Origin: Coix lacryma-jobi var. lacryma-jobi
Lineage: Eukaryota; Streptophyta; Magnoliopsida; Poales; Poaceae
NCBI GenBank assembly: GCA_009763385.1
Contig: CM019823.1
Location: 176,522,995 to 176,586,994 of the forward strand
Length of the DNA stretch: 64,000 bases
Direction: 5' to 3'
The notes beneath the pieces were generated by a model, which was given only the letters and a program-made list of their open reading frames with translations, had not been told where the DNA came from and searched no databases. A program made the translations under genes and the position numbers. Positions 13,201 to 24,223 of this stretch are shown one piece after another; within the stretch, counting starts at the first letter, position 1; each line of letters starts with the position of its first letter.

Positions 13201-14925
13201 TGGATTGTTAGCACATTCATATTTCATAACACATGATAGTGTTCTATAAACTGCCCAGACTTTCGGTTAGGGATTGGGATTCTCTTAAAAGTTATTCTGT
13301 CACATTTATTATTGCACTTTGCATCAGTGAAGCTTTGATTATCCACTCAATGCAATTGCTTTTCCAAGGTGAAATTGCTAAAGTTTAAGCAATCCAAGAT
13401 CAAGGCACTTCTAACGGTTTTCCTCCATACTAATATTGTGTCCTTGATCTTCAGAACGAAGGATGAACAAACTAGTTATTTGTTGTATGCTATTGTTTTA
13501 TTGCTTACTTCCCTTTTGGATAAGCATTAGCTCTAAGCAATTATTTACAGGTTTTGCCATCACTTGATGTATCCTTTGCTATAAGCATGTCCTCATCAAG
13601 ATTGCAAGAGTATATCGTTCGCATGGATGTCATGAACAAGACTCCATCAGAGTCATTTGTGCTTCATCAGTTATCATGTGTTGGTGGTAAATGGGCCGTT
13701 TCAGCATTGCCGTCATGCAGTTCAATCAACTCTGTTGAAACAGTATCAGAAAGTCAGGCTGTGTCATACTTCTTCAAAATTAAGGTTGAAGGCCCATTCT
13801 TCAATATGCTGTCAGATACAGAACACTTTAATACACCATATTTTCCATTGCTTTATTCAATGCTCTTCTCTTCATTAAGTGCTGTACATTCAAGGTTCTG
13901 ATATATTTTCCCAATGCATGCTTTTTTAAAGGATTGTGAGGCGGCTTCTTGTAAAGAGGCAGAAAGTGGTTCCTGCACAAGCGATATGGCTTTGTGTCCA
14001 GGGAGCAGCATTGATCTGTTTGACATTGCTCGATCTCCTTTAGCTGATTTTCACTATCAAGAAAGACACAGGCAAGGGAAGGTAGCAAAGGTTAGTTCTT
14101 ATATTATAATTTATTACATTGCTGTTGCAACGTACAGTATTATTTTTGTTATTTTGATCATTGATTAATAAATATCTGATTTGCACTTGATAACTGTTCA
14201 GGGGCCATGCAGCCTTCTTGATTTTGTTCTAATCTCAAAGGCAGTCGGTAACTCTTCTAAGTCTACTCCAGACTATGAACTACTTTCTCATCACACATGT
14301 CATTGCAGGCAAGTGATAGAACATGTAGTTTGATACAATCTTCGTTGGTCTTTGTTGAATAAATCCTGACCCCATCTTCTGTTTTCTTAGTGCTCTAAGC
14401 CAGAACCCTATATGGTGGCTTATGGAAGGACCTCAGACAATTAGTCATGATTTCTCGAAGTCTTACTGTGAGGTTAACCTCCGATTGGTCATTCACAATT
14501 CAGAAGCTCATAAGATTTTAGTGAGAGTGGTCACTTTTGATGTAATGTCAGATAAAAGCCAAACTGTCTATCCTCATGACTCAACCAGTGCTCAGGGTGG
14601 ATGGTATGACGTATCACTGGAAAATGATGTAAAGACCATCTCTAGTTCCAAGAGTGCACATCTAGAGAAGCAATCTTCGAAGAGCATTTCACCATATGTT
14701 TGGTGTTCGTTGAGTTGTGCTCAAATTGAGCTCCATCCTGACAGTTGTGCTAGTGTTCCTCTAAAAGTGTGCATATTTGCACCAGGTACATACAATTTCT
14801 CCAATTATGAGCTGCAATGGAAAGTGCATCCATCTGAGGGATCACATGTGGATGAAAATGAGAAATGGCTATCTGGTGGTGGTCTAGGGCATCCTTTCTA
14901 TGTTACTGTCCTTCAAAGTGTCTGA
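1222..14925 (+). CDS. TRAPPC8: TRAPPC8 / Trs85-like subunit of the TRAPPIII tethering complex
   Basis: TRAPPC8/Trs85 is the TRAPPIII-specific subunit; the complex activates Rab1/Ypt1-type GTPases in early secretory traffic and autophagy. I infer 28 exons: 1222-1381, 1501-1595, 1676-1775, 2888-2992, 3077-3239, 4774-4894, 4992-5054, 5364-5444, 5518-5609, 5694-5844, 6434-6520, 7815-7934, 8008-8139, 8228-8325, 8404-8527, 8620-8727, 9000-9132, 10887-10997, 11074-11137, 11230-11302, 12019-12195, 12273-12383, 12524-12694, 12827-12982, 13551-13784, 13932-14090, 14202-14308, 14391-14925. These sum to 3831 nt, in frame, giving 1276 residues, the usual plant length. Diagnostic stretches are LLLEEITPVVMVLSTPL near the start, RTLSFSEHETFDHPVAC, RNATRCGLWWAEMLK and the C-terminal YVTVLQS. 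Introns 9 and 27 begin with GC. The exon 2/3 join skips an 80-nt intron and is the least certain. Family assignment is strong; individual splice sites await cDNA. Confidence 0.9.
3985..4119. mobile_element. Tourist-like MITE (PIF/Harbinger type) in TRAPPC8 intron 5
   Basis: A 135-bp element opens GGGCTTATTTGGTT and closes with CATCCAAACATGCCC, an imperfect terminal inverted repeat. It is flanked by TAA at 3982-3984 and 4120-4122, the 3-bp duplication typical of PIF/Harbinger elements. Confidence 0.65.
4539..4688. repeat. Direct repeat, about 43 bp, spaced 106 bp
   Basis: The block beginning AATCTATTTCTTTTTTATAG recurs at 4539 and 4645, in intron 5 of the TRAPPC8 gene, with one T/C difference further on. 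It looks like a local duplication. Confidence 0.6.
6098..6329. mobile_element. Stowaway MITE in TRAPPC8 intron 10
   Basis: A 232-bp element opens CTCCGTCCGTGAATAG and ends CTATTTAGGGACGGAGGGAG, flanked by TA on both sides. This is the classic Tc1/mariner-derived Stowaway end and TA duplication. The interior shares the ATGTGCAATATTTATATC block with copies at 16643, 28672 and (inverted) 39741. Confidence 0.85.
6970..7139. repeat. Tandem duplication, 85 bp x 2
   Basis: Two units at 6970-7054 and 7055-7139, both starting TGGATGTGGAGAAAC and ending in CGAATTC plus an A-rich run, differ at only a few bases. They lie in intron 11 of the TRAPPC8 gene. Confidence 0.8.
10041..10521 (+). mobile_element. 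LTR-retrotransposon LTR remnant in TRAPPC8 intron 17
   Basis: The segment looks like a solo or truncated LTR. It has a TATA-like GGCTATAAATAGAGG at 10236-10250, a GC-rich 5' part, and a perfect 18-bp palindrome CAGTACCCGCGGGTACTG at 10364-10381. A one-mismatch copy lies at 10118-10135, with half-sites at about 10142-10175. I could not fix the ends or a target duplication, and no coding domains follow it. Confidence 0.45.
10527..10798 (-). mobile_element. SMART/TRIM miniature LTR retrotransposon
   Basis: This is a complete 272-bp element read on the minus strand. The terminal repeats are 10717-10798 (82 bp) and 10527-10599 (73 bp), both with TGTTGGAGTATAAGTGAATT ends. The primer-binding site TGGTATCAGA is adjacent to the first repeat (plus 10707-10716), and a polypurine tract GAGGGGGAG is adjacent to the second (plus 10600-10608). 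A perfect 5-bp duplication CTATC flanks it (10522-10526, 10799-10803). It has no coding capacity. Its size and terminal sequence match the grass SMART family, which is known to favour genic sites. Confidence 0.88.
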
Positions 14926-15547
14926 CTAATTATCAGGATTTGGGAAGTACCTTCTTGAACGTCAATATAGTTGTTCAAAACTCAGGAATTACACCCAGTT
15001 GCAACCTGACGATGATAATAGGGGCCAACCAATCCAGTCCTGGTGGTGGTTGTGCAAAGACATGCTGCTGAGAGTTCCCTGACTGAATATACTTGGATAT
15101 GCTCATGATTGTTCTGCTTCGATACTGGTATATGTACACGTCATTTGAAGGACGAGTTTTGGTGAGTACATTTATACGATTGGTGGTGGAAAAAAAAAAT
15201 ATTGGTAATTGCTGGTGGAATTTTGGCATAGATGGAATATACAGATAGAGGTTTTGCTTGTCTAATTGTTGATGTGGCTAGTAGGAGCATATATTATTCC
15301 TGTGCATCGTGTGTAACTTGTCACTGCTAGACGTTTTCTCAAGTGTAGTATGTAGTGATAGTTGGATCAGATAAATTTTCTGTAATTTTGATGAGGTAAT
15401 CAGGGAATCGTCTCGATATTGTTGTTGTATGGGCGACAATAATTTTTGAGTGTGCAATCCTTTTAAAAGCAGTGTTTGGCCTTGAGCCCATAATATGGCA
15501 TGTTGATTCCCTTTTCAGTTCCTCGTATATAGGAGACCTAAGAGGCA

Positions 15548-15871
15548 AGAGCATCTCCAGCAGTCTCTTAATCTCACCCCTCATCCCCATAAATATACTG
15601 GGGAGATGAGCCCCTTCTATTTTTGTTTTGTGGCCACCAATATTTTGCTCATCTTTTCTCAAATAAAGGGGGAGTTGTATCTTTGCCAATAGCTAGGTCT
15701 CATCCCAAACTATCATCTCACACCTCCTTTTTCACCTCTAATATGACACATGAGTCCTATGTATTGAGGGAGATTATTATGGGCCTGTTAGGTCAACATA
15801 TTTAATAAAGCTCAATACTAGTTTTGGTGGTCATCAATACCATTATATTGGAGGACTGCTGGAGATGCTCT
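15548..15871. mobile_element. MITE with AGAGCATCTCCAGCAG ends
   Basis: A 324-bp element has perfect terminal inverted repeats AGAGCATCTCCAGCAGTC and GACTGCTGGAGATGCTCT. The interior is AT-rich. I found no convincing target duplication. Confidence 0.75.
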
Positions 15872-15995
15872 AACCCCCTTTGTGCCCGGATTACCCTTTT
15901 TGGTGTTTATTTGTCTCTCATATCGATGTCCAGTTGTGCACAGTAGGTGCTAGTGTCTGAGCGGTGCTGTTATTTTTACTTTTTTTTTCCTGATC

Positions 15996-16098
15996 GTGAT
16001 GCCGTTCTTTTGTGAGATCATAATCACTACGGAATTGCTATGATATTTTTTGTGATGACGTTCTTTTGGGAGATCATAATCACTACGGAATTGCTGTG
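15996..16098. repeat. Tandem duplication, 56-bp period
   Basis: A block starting GTGATG-CGTTCTTTTG and containing AGATCATAATCACTACGGAA appears at 15996 and again at 16052 with a few mismatches. Confidence 0.75.
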
Positions 16099-16642
16099 TT
16101 GACTTTGAAGAACAGTATATCACATGTCTCACCTTTTGCCTCTTTGATACACAGTTACACACACCCATTCCGGAGGCAGTGGGCAGTGGCTCGTCGACTC
16201 GTGCTCGTTCAGTCGTTTGCTTTCTTTTTCCTTCCGGTTGCTGTCGCTCGTTATCATGTTCTACCAAATTTGGCAGGGAGTCAATGCGGGCAGAGCCGAG
16301 ACGCGGGCGGCTGGGCCGACGAGCACGGCGCCTTGTGCTCGATCCAATGCATGCCGCATGCGCAATTGCGGCTGCCCGGCCACTTGGCAAGCACCACCAT
16401 CGCCGAGAACTCCTTGGGTGACGAAGCATGTGGAGCACAAAAATGTGTGACGCACCGCCATGAAGGATTGGCGTGCCCAGCTCGTTATTTTCGCGTCCTG
16501 CTTGGTGGGTACGGTAGCTACAAAATTGATGGTGATTACTGATTACATCACTTTGCAAGTGTTACTACCGACTGATACCTAGGAGTACTATGCTCGTACG
16601 AGAGTACGAGAGTGAGACTGCCAAACGACGTCTACGACACTA

Positions 16643-16864
16643 CTCCCTCCGTCCAATAAGTGTCGTCGTTGGTGTGCGTGCCACGTGTTTGACTCAATTT
16701 GTAAAAAATATGTGCAATATTTATATCTCCAAATAAATTTGTTAAAAAATTAGATGTAAAGATCTTTCCGATGATACTAATTACTTAGCATAAATATTAA
16801 TATATTTTAATATATAATTGTCGATAACTTTTTCTCAGGAACCGAGAACGACGGACGAAGTGAG
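16643..16864. mobile_element. Stowaway MITE
   Basis: It opens CTCCCTCCGTCCAATAAG next to TA; the right end, CGACGGACGAAGTGAG, is followed by TA and is degraded. The interior TGTGCAATATTTATATCTCC is shared with the copy at 6098. Confidence 0.75.
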
Positions 16865-17015
16865 TACTCCATATGTCACTATCCTACGGGGCACCGTATC
16901 GACTATCGCCCATTTCTCTCTTGTCCCCGTGTACTACTGTGTACTATGTGTAATAAAAATACGTACGAGTCAGATTGGTGGACCTGTACTAGTGCAGGTT
17001 TTTTTTAATATAGGT

Positions 17016-17276
17016 ACTCTTCCGTCCTAAAATAAATATACTTCTAGCACTTTAGTTAAAGGTACTTCTAACACTTTAGTGAAGAAAATAATACCAGTGT
17101 TAAATTATAAATATACACCGGTAAAGATGCAATCATTATACTTTGAAAAAAAAATGAAAAGTAGAAAATAAAAACTAGAGTTCATTTGTCTTATAAGTTA
17201 TTATATCTACATGTACGCTAATTTTAGGATAAATTTAAAACTCTACAAAAACACTTATTATGGGACAGAAGGAATA
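17016..17276. mobile_element. Degraded Stowaway-like MITE
   Basis: The left end is CTCTTCCGTCCTAAAATAA and the right end TTATTATGGGACAGAAGGAA. These are imperfect inverted repeats of the Stowaway type around an AT-rich core. Confidence 0.5.
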
Positions 17277-17292
17277 TATGATAACAATATAT

Positions 17293-17555
17293 ACTTCCTC
17301 TGTATAGGAAATAGACAACGTTTTGGATATTGATACGATCTCCAAAATATAACTTTGACTCTCTTTCTAAAAAAATATTTATCAAAAAGTGATATATGTA
17401 CATTTTTATGAAAGTATTTTTCAACACAAATTCATTCATATGATTTTTTATATTTTCAAACTCAATAATTTAAATGTTCTTCATGATTTATATTCTCAAT
17501 GTTGACTGAATCCTTATTTAAAACATCATCTATTTCCTATACGGAAGGGAGGATA
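17293..17555. mobile_element. Degraded Stowaway-like MITE
   Basis: Ends CTTCCTCTGTATAGGAAATA and CTATTTCCTATACGGAAGGG form an inverted repeat of about 20 bp with few mismatches. Confidence 0.55.
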
Positions 17556-17737
17556 CTCCTACTTGTGCAATTGAGTTGATCGGGTCCGGTCAACATGGAC
17601 CGGATAATGACGATGAGATCGTTGACTTCCAGCTCGCATGATTATTGCCTTTTATTATTAGAAGTTCTAGTTATATGTCCATAGATTTTTTTTAATTAAA
17701 TCTGTCTAATTTTTTATATATTATATGATCTAATCTA

Positions 17738-17828
17738 CTCCATCCGTCTCAAAATATATGTCACTAGAAAACTGTGTTTCTCTCACAAACACGTTTCCCT
17801 AATGACATCTAAAAAGAGACGGAGGGAG
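17738..17828. mobile_element. Short Stowaway MITE (91 bp)
   Basis: Ends CTCCATCCGTCTC and GAGACGGAGGGAG are flanked by TA. It is close in length and layout to the 89-bp copy at 41042. Confidence 0.8.
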
Positions 17829-17876
17829 TAATATACAATTCTGGTCAGGCGGTCAGCGTGGCGCGGTGGTTGGTTA

Positions 17877-18211
17877 AAGCAACTCCAACGGTTTTGCAAA
17901 TGGACTTTGCATTCTTATTTTTGTAAAAAAAATCTACAAAACTCCTATCCAACGGTTTGACAAATGGGCTTTGCATTTTTATTAATTTGACAAAATATTG
18001 AGATGGATTGATATATATGCAAACTCGCGATCGGCTTGGCATACCGTCTCGTGTACTACTCCCGCGCCGTCGGTTTTTTTTTTAGATTTTGACAAGTCAA
18101 TTTTGCCAAACCGTTGGAGATATTTTTTTTCTCCTCCCCATATTGATTTGAGAGTTGACAAATTTTATGTTTTGCCAAATAAAAAATACAAAACCGTTGG
18201 AGTTGCTCTGA
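17877..18211. mobile_element. MITE upstream of SYP12-like gene, family shared with 54145
   Basis: A 335-bp element has terminal inverted repeats AGCAACTCCAACGGTTTTG and CAAAACCGTTGGAGTTGCT, and a perfect 6-bp duplication TGGTTA (17871-17876, 18212-18217). The interior block ATGGACTTTGCATTCTTA is shared with the 360-bp copy at 54145. It ends 458 bp before the SNARE start codon. Confidence 0.8.
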
Positions 18212-18669
18212 TGGTTACGGCGGCCTTGCGACTCGGGAGGGACGTTGGATTTCCATCGACGCCACCGCGTGATCCGGCGACCGACCTGCACCTGCTGCTG
18301 GACTTGCCGAGTTCGCCCACCCATCGGCGATCGGCGTCCCAAGCAAGAACCCTCTCCTTCCTCCCACCTTCCTCCCGCGTTGGCGTTGCCATTTCAGAGC
18401 AAGGCGGCGCGGTCTCCTCGCCCCCACGCGCAGTCCAGCCCGCCACGGCGTCACGGTCACATCACAATCACATGGTTGCCCGACTCCTTCAACTCCGCGT
18501 ACGTACGTCGTCTTCCCTTTCGCTTCGCATGATTGATTGAGATCCCCCTTGCCCAACTGCCCCGCCCACTATTTCATTTCATCTCCCGATCCAAGAAACC
18601 GGCCACCGGAGCGAGCCCCGAGAAACGAACGACCTTGCTTGATCCAGGCGATCCAGGCAGCCGGCCGCC

Positions 18670-19608
18670 ATGAACAGCTTGTTCTCGAGCTCATGGAAGC
18701 GCGGCGGCGGAGGAGACGGCGGCGGGGACATCGAGTCCGGCGGCGTGGAGATGTCGGCGCCGCCGGGTGCCGCGGCGGGGGCGAGCCTTGACCGGTTCTT
18801 CGAGGACGTGGAGTCGATCAAGGACGAGCTCCGCGACCTGGAGCGCATCCAGCGGTCGCTCCACGACGCCAACGAGGGGGGCAAGTCGCTGCACGACGCG
18901 TCGGCGGTGCGCGACCTCCGCGCGCGGATGGACGCGGACGTGGCGGCGGCGATCAAGAAGGCCAAGGTGGTGAAGCTCCGGCTCGAGTCGCTGGACCGCG
19001 CCAACGCGGCCAACCGGTCGCTCCCGGGTTGCGGGCCCGGGACGTCCACCGACCGCACCCGGACGTCGGTGGTGGCCGGGCTGCGCAAGAAGCTCCGCGA
19101 CTCGATGGAGTCCTTCTCGTCGCTGCGGTCGCGCGTGGCGTCCGAGTACCGGGACACGGTGGCGCGGCGGTACTTCACGGTGACGGGGGCGCAGCCCGAC
19201 GAGGCGACGCTGGACGCGCTGGCGGAGACCGGGGAGGGGGAGCGGTTCCTGCGGCGCGCCATCGCGGGGCAGCAGGGCCGCGGGGAGGTGCTGGGCGTGG
19301 TGGCGGAGATCCAGGAGCGGCACGGCGCCGTGGCCGAGCTGGAGCGCTCCCTGCGGGAGCTGCAGCAGGTGTTCAACGACATGGCCGTGCTGGTGGCCGC
19401 GCAGGGGGAGCAGCTGGACGACATCGAGGGCAACGTCGGCCGCGCCAGGTCCTTCGTCGACCGCGGCCGCGAGGAGCTGCAGGTGGCGCGCAAGCACCAG
19501 AAGAGCACGCGCAAGTGGACCTGCATCGCCGTCCTCATCCTCCTCGTCATCGTCGCCGTCACCGTCGTGCCCATCGTGCTCAAGAGCACCAGCAACAAGA
19601 ACAACTAG
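18670..19608 (+). CDS. Plasma-membrane Qa-SNARE, SYP12 group (SYP121/SYP125-like syntaxin)
   Basis: A 312-residue syntaxin in one uninterrupted exon. It starts MNSLFSSSWKR, close to the MNDLFSSSF start of SYP121. The N-terminal Habc region (about residues 35-190) includes the plant SYP1 signature GCGPGTSTDRTRTSVV. The SNARE motif spans about 215-280, with the zero-layer glutamine at Q245 in VAAQGEQLDDIE. A C-terminal anchor follows at about 283-305 (CIAVLILLVIVAVTVVPIVL) with a short charged tail. As a Qa-SNARE it would pair with SNAP33- and VAMP72-type partners to fuse secretory vesicles at the plasma membrane; SYP12 members act in focal secretion at sites of fungal attack and in tip growth. 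Which SYP12 paralogue it represents cannot be settled here. Codon use is extremely GC-rich, typical of grass single-exon genes. Confidence 0.93.
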   Translation: MNSLFSSSWKRGGGGDGGGDIESGGVEMSAPPGAAAGASLDRFFEDVESIKDELRDLERIQRSLHDANEGGKSLHDASAVRDLRARMDADVAAAIKKAKVVKLRLESLDRANAANRSLPGCGPGTSTDRTRTSVVAGLRKKLRDSMESFSSLRSRVASEYRDTVARRYFTVTGAQPDEATLDALAETGEGERFLRRAIAGQQGRGEVLGVVAEIQERHGAVAELERSLRELQQVFNDMAVLVAAQGEQLDDIEGNVGRARSFVDRGREELQVARKHQKSTRKWTCIAVLILLVIVAVTVVPIVLKSTSNKNN

Positions 19609-20494
19609 ACCGTTTGTGGATATGCATGCGTACACCGGGACCGGGAGAGATGATTGTTGTTGGGTTTTGCTTTTGATCGTGGCGTTTGTATCATACGGAT
19701 ACGGTTAGTTGATCCGGTCGAGTTGATTGCAGTTATTTACCGGTGGTTTTGTTGATGACACATGGATTGGAGTTCCATTTTTGTTTCGCTGTCTGTCGAT
19801 GTGCGTTGGAGGGGGAAGGAGATGAACGACCTTGGATCGGAACTTGCGGGTCAAACCTGCTTTTGCGGTGGTTGTTGAGTAGCCCGCACACCTTCCTACG
19901 CAGCACGCACGCCGGAGACTTGACGCAGTTGAAGTCTCACTGTCACCAGACCAGTCTTCCTCAACGCCAGAACAGGCTGGTGGAACGCTGGGTGCGCAGC
20001 GCCTTGGCAGATGCAGATAATTCCACGTCCGCCACGGCTGCTTGACGAGACCACAGACACCGAGAGCGCGGCCGATCCAAACTACCATGCCGGCGCCGCC
20101 TGCTGGGTGCTGGCTCCGTAGCAAAGCAAAGTACACGGTACTACCTTACCTCCGTCTCTAAATAACTGACACGTGACACTTGAAAAGGACAGAGGGAGTA
20201 AACAACTGACGTGTCTGTCCAGGGTCCAGGACATCGAGTCAAAAAAAAAAAACATCAGGCACATACGGGCCGGCCCAATTCATCGCCGATGATGTTATGC
20301 GCACGGCCGGAACAAATCTGATCAGCTTTGAGCAGCAGCACAAGTGGCATATACCTGATCAGCTTTGAGCAGCAGCAATAGTGGCATATGAATGGCGTCA
20401 CGCATAACTTACAGCCGTGTCATATGCATTTAAAAACTGCACAATACATAGGACAGCACAAGTGGAATTTAAAATCTGCATGAGAGAGGAGGCT
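19609..20494. other. Spacer between convergent SYP12-like and Expp1-like genes
   Basis: This holds the 3' UTRs of both genes. A short degraded Stowaway-like repeat lies at about 20149-20200 (CCTCCGTCTCTAAATAACTG ... GACAGAGGGAG). A duplicated ATCTGATCAGCTTTGAGCAG block occurs at about 20316 and 20355. No supported gene. Confidence 0.5.
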
Positions 20495-22971
20495 CTAGAA
20501 GAAGCTGCTGAACTGGCTGGTGAGCGAGTCCTTGAGGTTGGAGAAGAGCCCGAACAGGGAGTACTGCCGGAGCTTGGACACCTCGTACCACGAGTTGAGC
20601 ACGGCCTCGTGCTTGTCCGTGCCGGAGAAGGCGAGCTGGATCCCGGGGCTGCACTCCACCTGCCCGCCCTTGCCCCTGCAGCTCGTCGTCTTGATCGCGC
20701 AGCTGCTGTCCACGCACGCGAAGTCGGAGCGCCCCGAGCACGACGAGCACCCGCCGGGCTTCCAGAACAGGTTCTCGAGCCTGCCATTCTGGAACTCCAG
20801 GACCTGCAGTGGCAGCGATTCAGCAAAAGGTGCGGGAGCTCGACCGGTTAAACAAGTTGACTCCCTTTTGATCGAGGAACTGTGAGGCGTACCAGGGTGA
20901 AGCCGGTCACTGTGTACGAGCTGTTGGCGACGAACACCGGGGGTGACCTCGCTGCGTATTTCTTCCCGGCAAACGCCACCATGTACCCACCAGAAGAAGA
21001 CTGTTATAACAGGGTGAGAGCCCAAAGGGTTGTGCGTTAGTTTCTACAGTAGATGTGATTCAATTCGACCATTCATTCAAGCAGAGCAAGCAACCACAGT
21101 TCAATTAATTCCACTCACATACTTTACTTACCAGAAAAAGGGACAAATATGGAACAGCCATACCATGGTGATTGCAAGTTTTGAACTACGCAAAAGCCAA
21201 TTGCTTATTCAAGAGAGGCTGTGTTTTTTCACGGTACGGCGATCCAAGGATCTGGGATTCGGCCCGAATCAACCGAATTTCACCTCGGTTGGGTCCGAAA
21301 CAATCCCAAACCGGTCAAAAAAATTCAGTCAGTTCAAATTTTGAATAAATTTTGATCAAATTTGATTTTTTTTTTGATAAAATTTGATCAAATTTTGATG
21401 AAATATGATTTTTTGGCCAAATAAATCAGCTGGTTCCCAAACCGAAACTCGGTCAAAATCCGAAATTTGTCTAATTCGGATAGGACCGAATTTTTTCCAC
21501 AACCGAATCCCAAAACCTTGCGGCGATCATCATAGAAAAAAGGTGAACAGGTTTTTTCATCCATTTATTATGGATCTTTCGGTTCTTGATCAGGGTGCAC
21601 TGAATTTTAATGCCTCGAGTCCATTGTTTCGGAAATCGGAATACGCATGTTGTTAGAAATCACCGAAGAAAATTTACACAGCTGATCTTGAAAAGAAAAA
21701 AAAGGCACTACCACACATCCTAGTAGACGTAAAGAAGGGAATGTCTCCAACAAATTTTTTTTACCACGATGACATATCTCCAATTTAGTAAAATTATAAT
21801 GGCAATCTTTAATTTTTCCTATTTTTTTTTTAAAAAATGCAGAGGCTATGTTGCGTTCACTTGAGAGAAAGAAGGTGGGCAAGTTTCTATACATTCAATG
21901 AAGATCGAATGTGTGAAAACTTTCATCATGAAGATCGGCAAGTTTCTATACATTCATAATTTGCATACTATTGCAGATGAAAAATTATAGAAATCACCCA
22001 CCAGCTCCAACCAATTCCTTGATGAAACGGAATCAGTCAAGAACAGAAAAAAAATCCAAATTTATCTGGATAGCACGCTCATAAACTTCCGAATAAATTG
22101 CATCGTGAATGCTAACAACCCAACACTAGGACCACAGAACTACACGAGGCGCGTCCCAGGTTCAAAGGACAGTTTGTGCCCTACCCCTGTTCAGCTACAC
22201 AAATGCGTCCAAAAGTGGTACTGTCTCAACACGTCGATGGGACAACAACGTCCAGCTCCCTCAAGTCCTCAACGTCCAGCCCCTCCAAGCTGGCCGTTGT
22301 CACCGACGTTTCTGACAAGTTGTTCTCTAACTAACTAATTAACAAGCACTGTACTCTAGTTTTTATTCTCAGTTAGGAATACTATCATTAGCCTAAATTA
22401 CCATTAGGCTAAATTTATTTTCCTAGCAGAGAGCCAATACCATTCGCAAATTTATCTGTCATGTATATATTAGAAAAGGAAATTAATGATAATCACTTAT
22501 GCGATGAGATCAAAATACTCAATTAACTAGGGTTCGTCATATATGTCCATATGCCATAATTCGTGTAACACCTCGCGCAAACTTTTGGCAATTAAACACG
22601 AAATCCATGACAGCAGTTAATGATTCACATGGCGATCGAGGGACTCTCACCGGGTCGAAAGAGGAGGAGTTGACGGTGAGGAGCGAAATCTCGTCGACCT
22701 GGGGGCGGAAGAGCGCGAGCTGCGCGCGGTTGGCGAGCCCGAGGCGGCTGTCGCAGGGGGAGAGCTGCACGCCGCCGGAGAAGAAGGAGTCGCGCCCGGA
22801 GAAGACCACCCCGAATGTGAACCCGTCGCCGCGCTGCACCGACGCGTCCGAGCAGGGGTCGTAGACGCCGTTGTGGTCGTCGCCCGCGGCTACGGACGCG
22901 AGCATGAGCACGGCGGCGGCGGCGGCTGCTAGGGCCGGCACCGACACGCGCCTCGACGACGTCGCCGCCAT
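20495..22971 (-). CDS. Expp1-like secreted protein
   Basis: Three exons on the minus strand: 22971-22651, 21000-20893 and 20803-20495, separated by introns of 1650 and 89 bp with GT-AG borders and matching phase. The product is 245 residues. Residues 1-30 form a signal peptide with a poly-Ala/Leu core (AAAAAAVLMLASVAAG). The mature part is cysteine-rich, with clusters PCDSRLGL and PGGCSSCSGRSDFACVDSSC, an SYTVTGFTLVLEFQNGRL segment, and ends SLTSQFSSFF. The overall pattern resembles the plant family annotated as expp1 precursor, whose function is not known; I infer an apoplastic or vacuolar location. The start at 22971 is chosen because it opens the signal peptide. Intron 1 contains an AT-rich inverted repeat (about 21230-21530) but no gene. 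The gene model is better supported than the family name. Confidence 0.8.
21230..21530. repeat. AT-rich foldback-like repeat in Expp1-like intron 1
   Basis: The left part has GGCGATCCAAGG...GGGATTCGG and the right part CCGAATCCCAAAACCTTGCG, a loose inverted repeat. Between them lies a run of mirrored TTTGATCAAATTTTGATnnAA words. It is likely a degenerate non-autonomous element; ends are uncertain. Confidence 0.45.
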
Positions 22972-24223
22972 AGCGCGAAACTGGGGGCGGGTTGCTTCCT
23001 CTGTGGCCTGCCTCGGGGGCGACGGACGAGGTCGTTGACGAGAGGAAGGTTACGTTCCGGTTCGAAAGACGCGTCATGGGGGCAAGGAATAAAGGAGCGG
23101 CTTCCTGTTGGGCCTGGGCAGCCCATCTCCGTTTGCCAGCCCAGCATTTAAACTATATTTTTTTAGCATAAAAACTATCGGTTCACTTTCACATGTCTAA
23201 ACGGTCGTTTAGTCCGTTTACACACTGTTCAAACGAACGCTATATAAAGATACCTTGTTTTGGTTTAATCAATTGTTTTAACCGTTTAAGTGACCATTTT
23301 ACTTACTTAAACTCCTGTTTTGTCTGAGTAATGACTAAATGACAAATGACCAGTTGTTTACCGTTTAGCGTTTAGAATAAACATTCCCGAGTGAGTTAGC
23401 AGATCACACACTTCGAAAGACCTGTATCGTGTCCACACACACCTTATTTCTATAAGCACATCCATCCAAAAGACTAAATTCACAGATCACAAGATTAACA
23501 TCTCGTTGTCGATGGATACATCACCCACAATTAAAAGGATAACATAGTTAAATTCAAAAATAAATCTAAAAAAACACAAACATCCATGTATTTGTAGTTG
23601 CATGCAAAGAAGAGGAATAGGCAACTTGTGATTGCCTCAATCAACTTGTGTTTGTTTCAATACAATGCCAAGATGAATGGAAAAAAGGGTCTAGGAAGAA
23701 TAAGTACATGGATCCTCTTGTTACAACCGATGCAAGATGTTTTTTTTCCTTTTGATTTTTGCTCAAGGATGTTTTTTTCTTTTTTTTGGTTGGTTGAAGG
23801 TGGAGATGATAACTTGGATGTTGGACCTGTTGCGGGGCTGATGTGGGAACTAATTAATTGAAGAGGCATGTGGAACTGAGGAGGTTTCAAAGCTTCAAGG
23901 AGTGCAAGGTTGGCCCAAATGGTGAGCTTGATGAAGATGATTTTCAATATGAACCTGAAGAAGAACCACCAACTGTAATGATGAAGAGTTTGAGTTTGAG
24001 TTTGACCATGAGAATGCGTTGCCAATTGTTGGGATTGAGCAGAAGGAAGACAACGACGATTAGTAACATCTCTTCACCTACATGGCTGGTTACTGGCTGC
24101 ATAGCATGCTTTATGGTACATGAACTATAATAATATGAAGCACAAAGATTTGTCTCAAGTCAAATATTTTTAAGTTTGACCAAGTTTACAAAAAAAAAAC
24201 AATAATATATGACCCCATATATA

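Larger units (their letters stand above)
14926..18669. other. 3' UTR of TRAPPC8 and intergenic spacer rich in MITEs
   Basis: After the TRAPPC8 stop the first few hundred bases are probably 3' UTR. The remainder holds several small DNA transposons, a short duplication and, from about 18230, a GC- and CT-rich stretch that is probably promoter and 5' UTR of the SNARE gene. Frames open on both strands at 15950-16560 show no recognisable protein. Confidence 0.55.

Noticed and set aside
15950..16558. 202-codon minus-strand and 158-codon plus-strand frames
   Set aside because: No similarity to a known family and no splice or start context; they overlap each other and a tandem duplication.
18579..19635. 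Two long minus-strand frames (341 and 314 codons) and a second plus frame (215 codons)
   Set aside because: They overlap the SYP12-like gene, whose very high GC content keeps all frames open; no recognisable domains.
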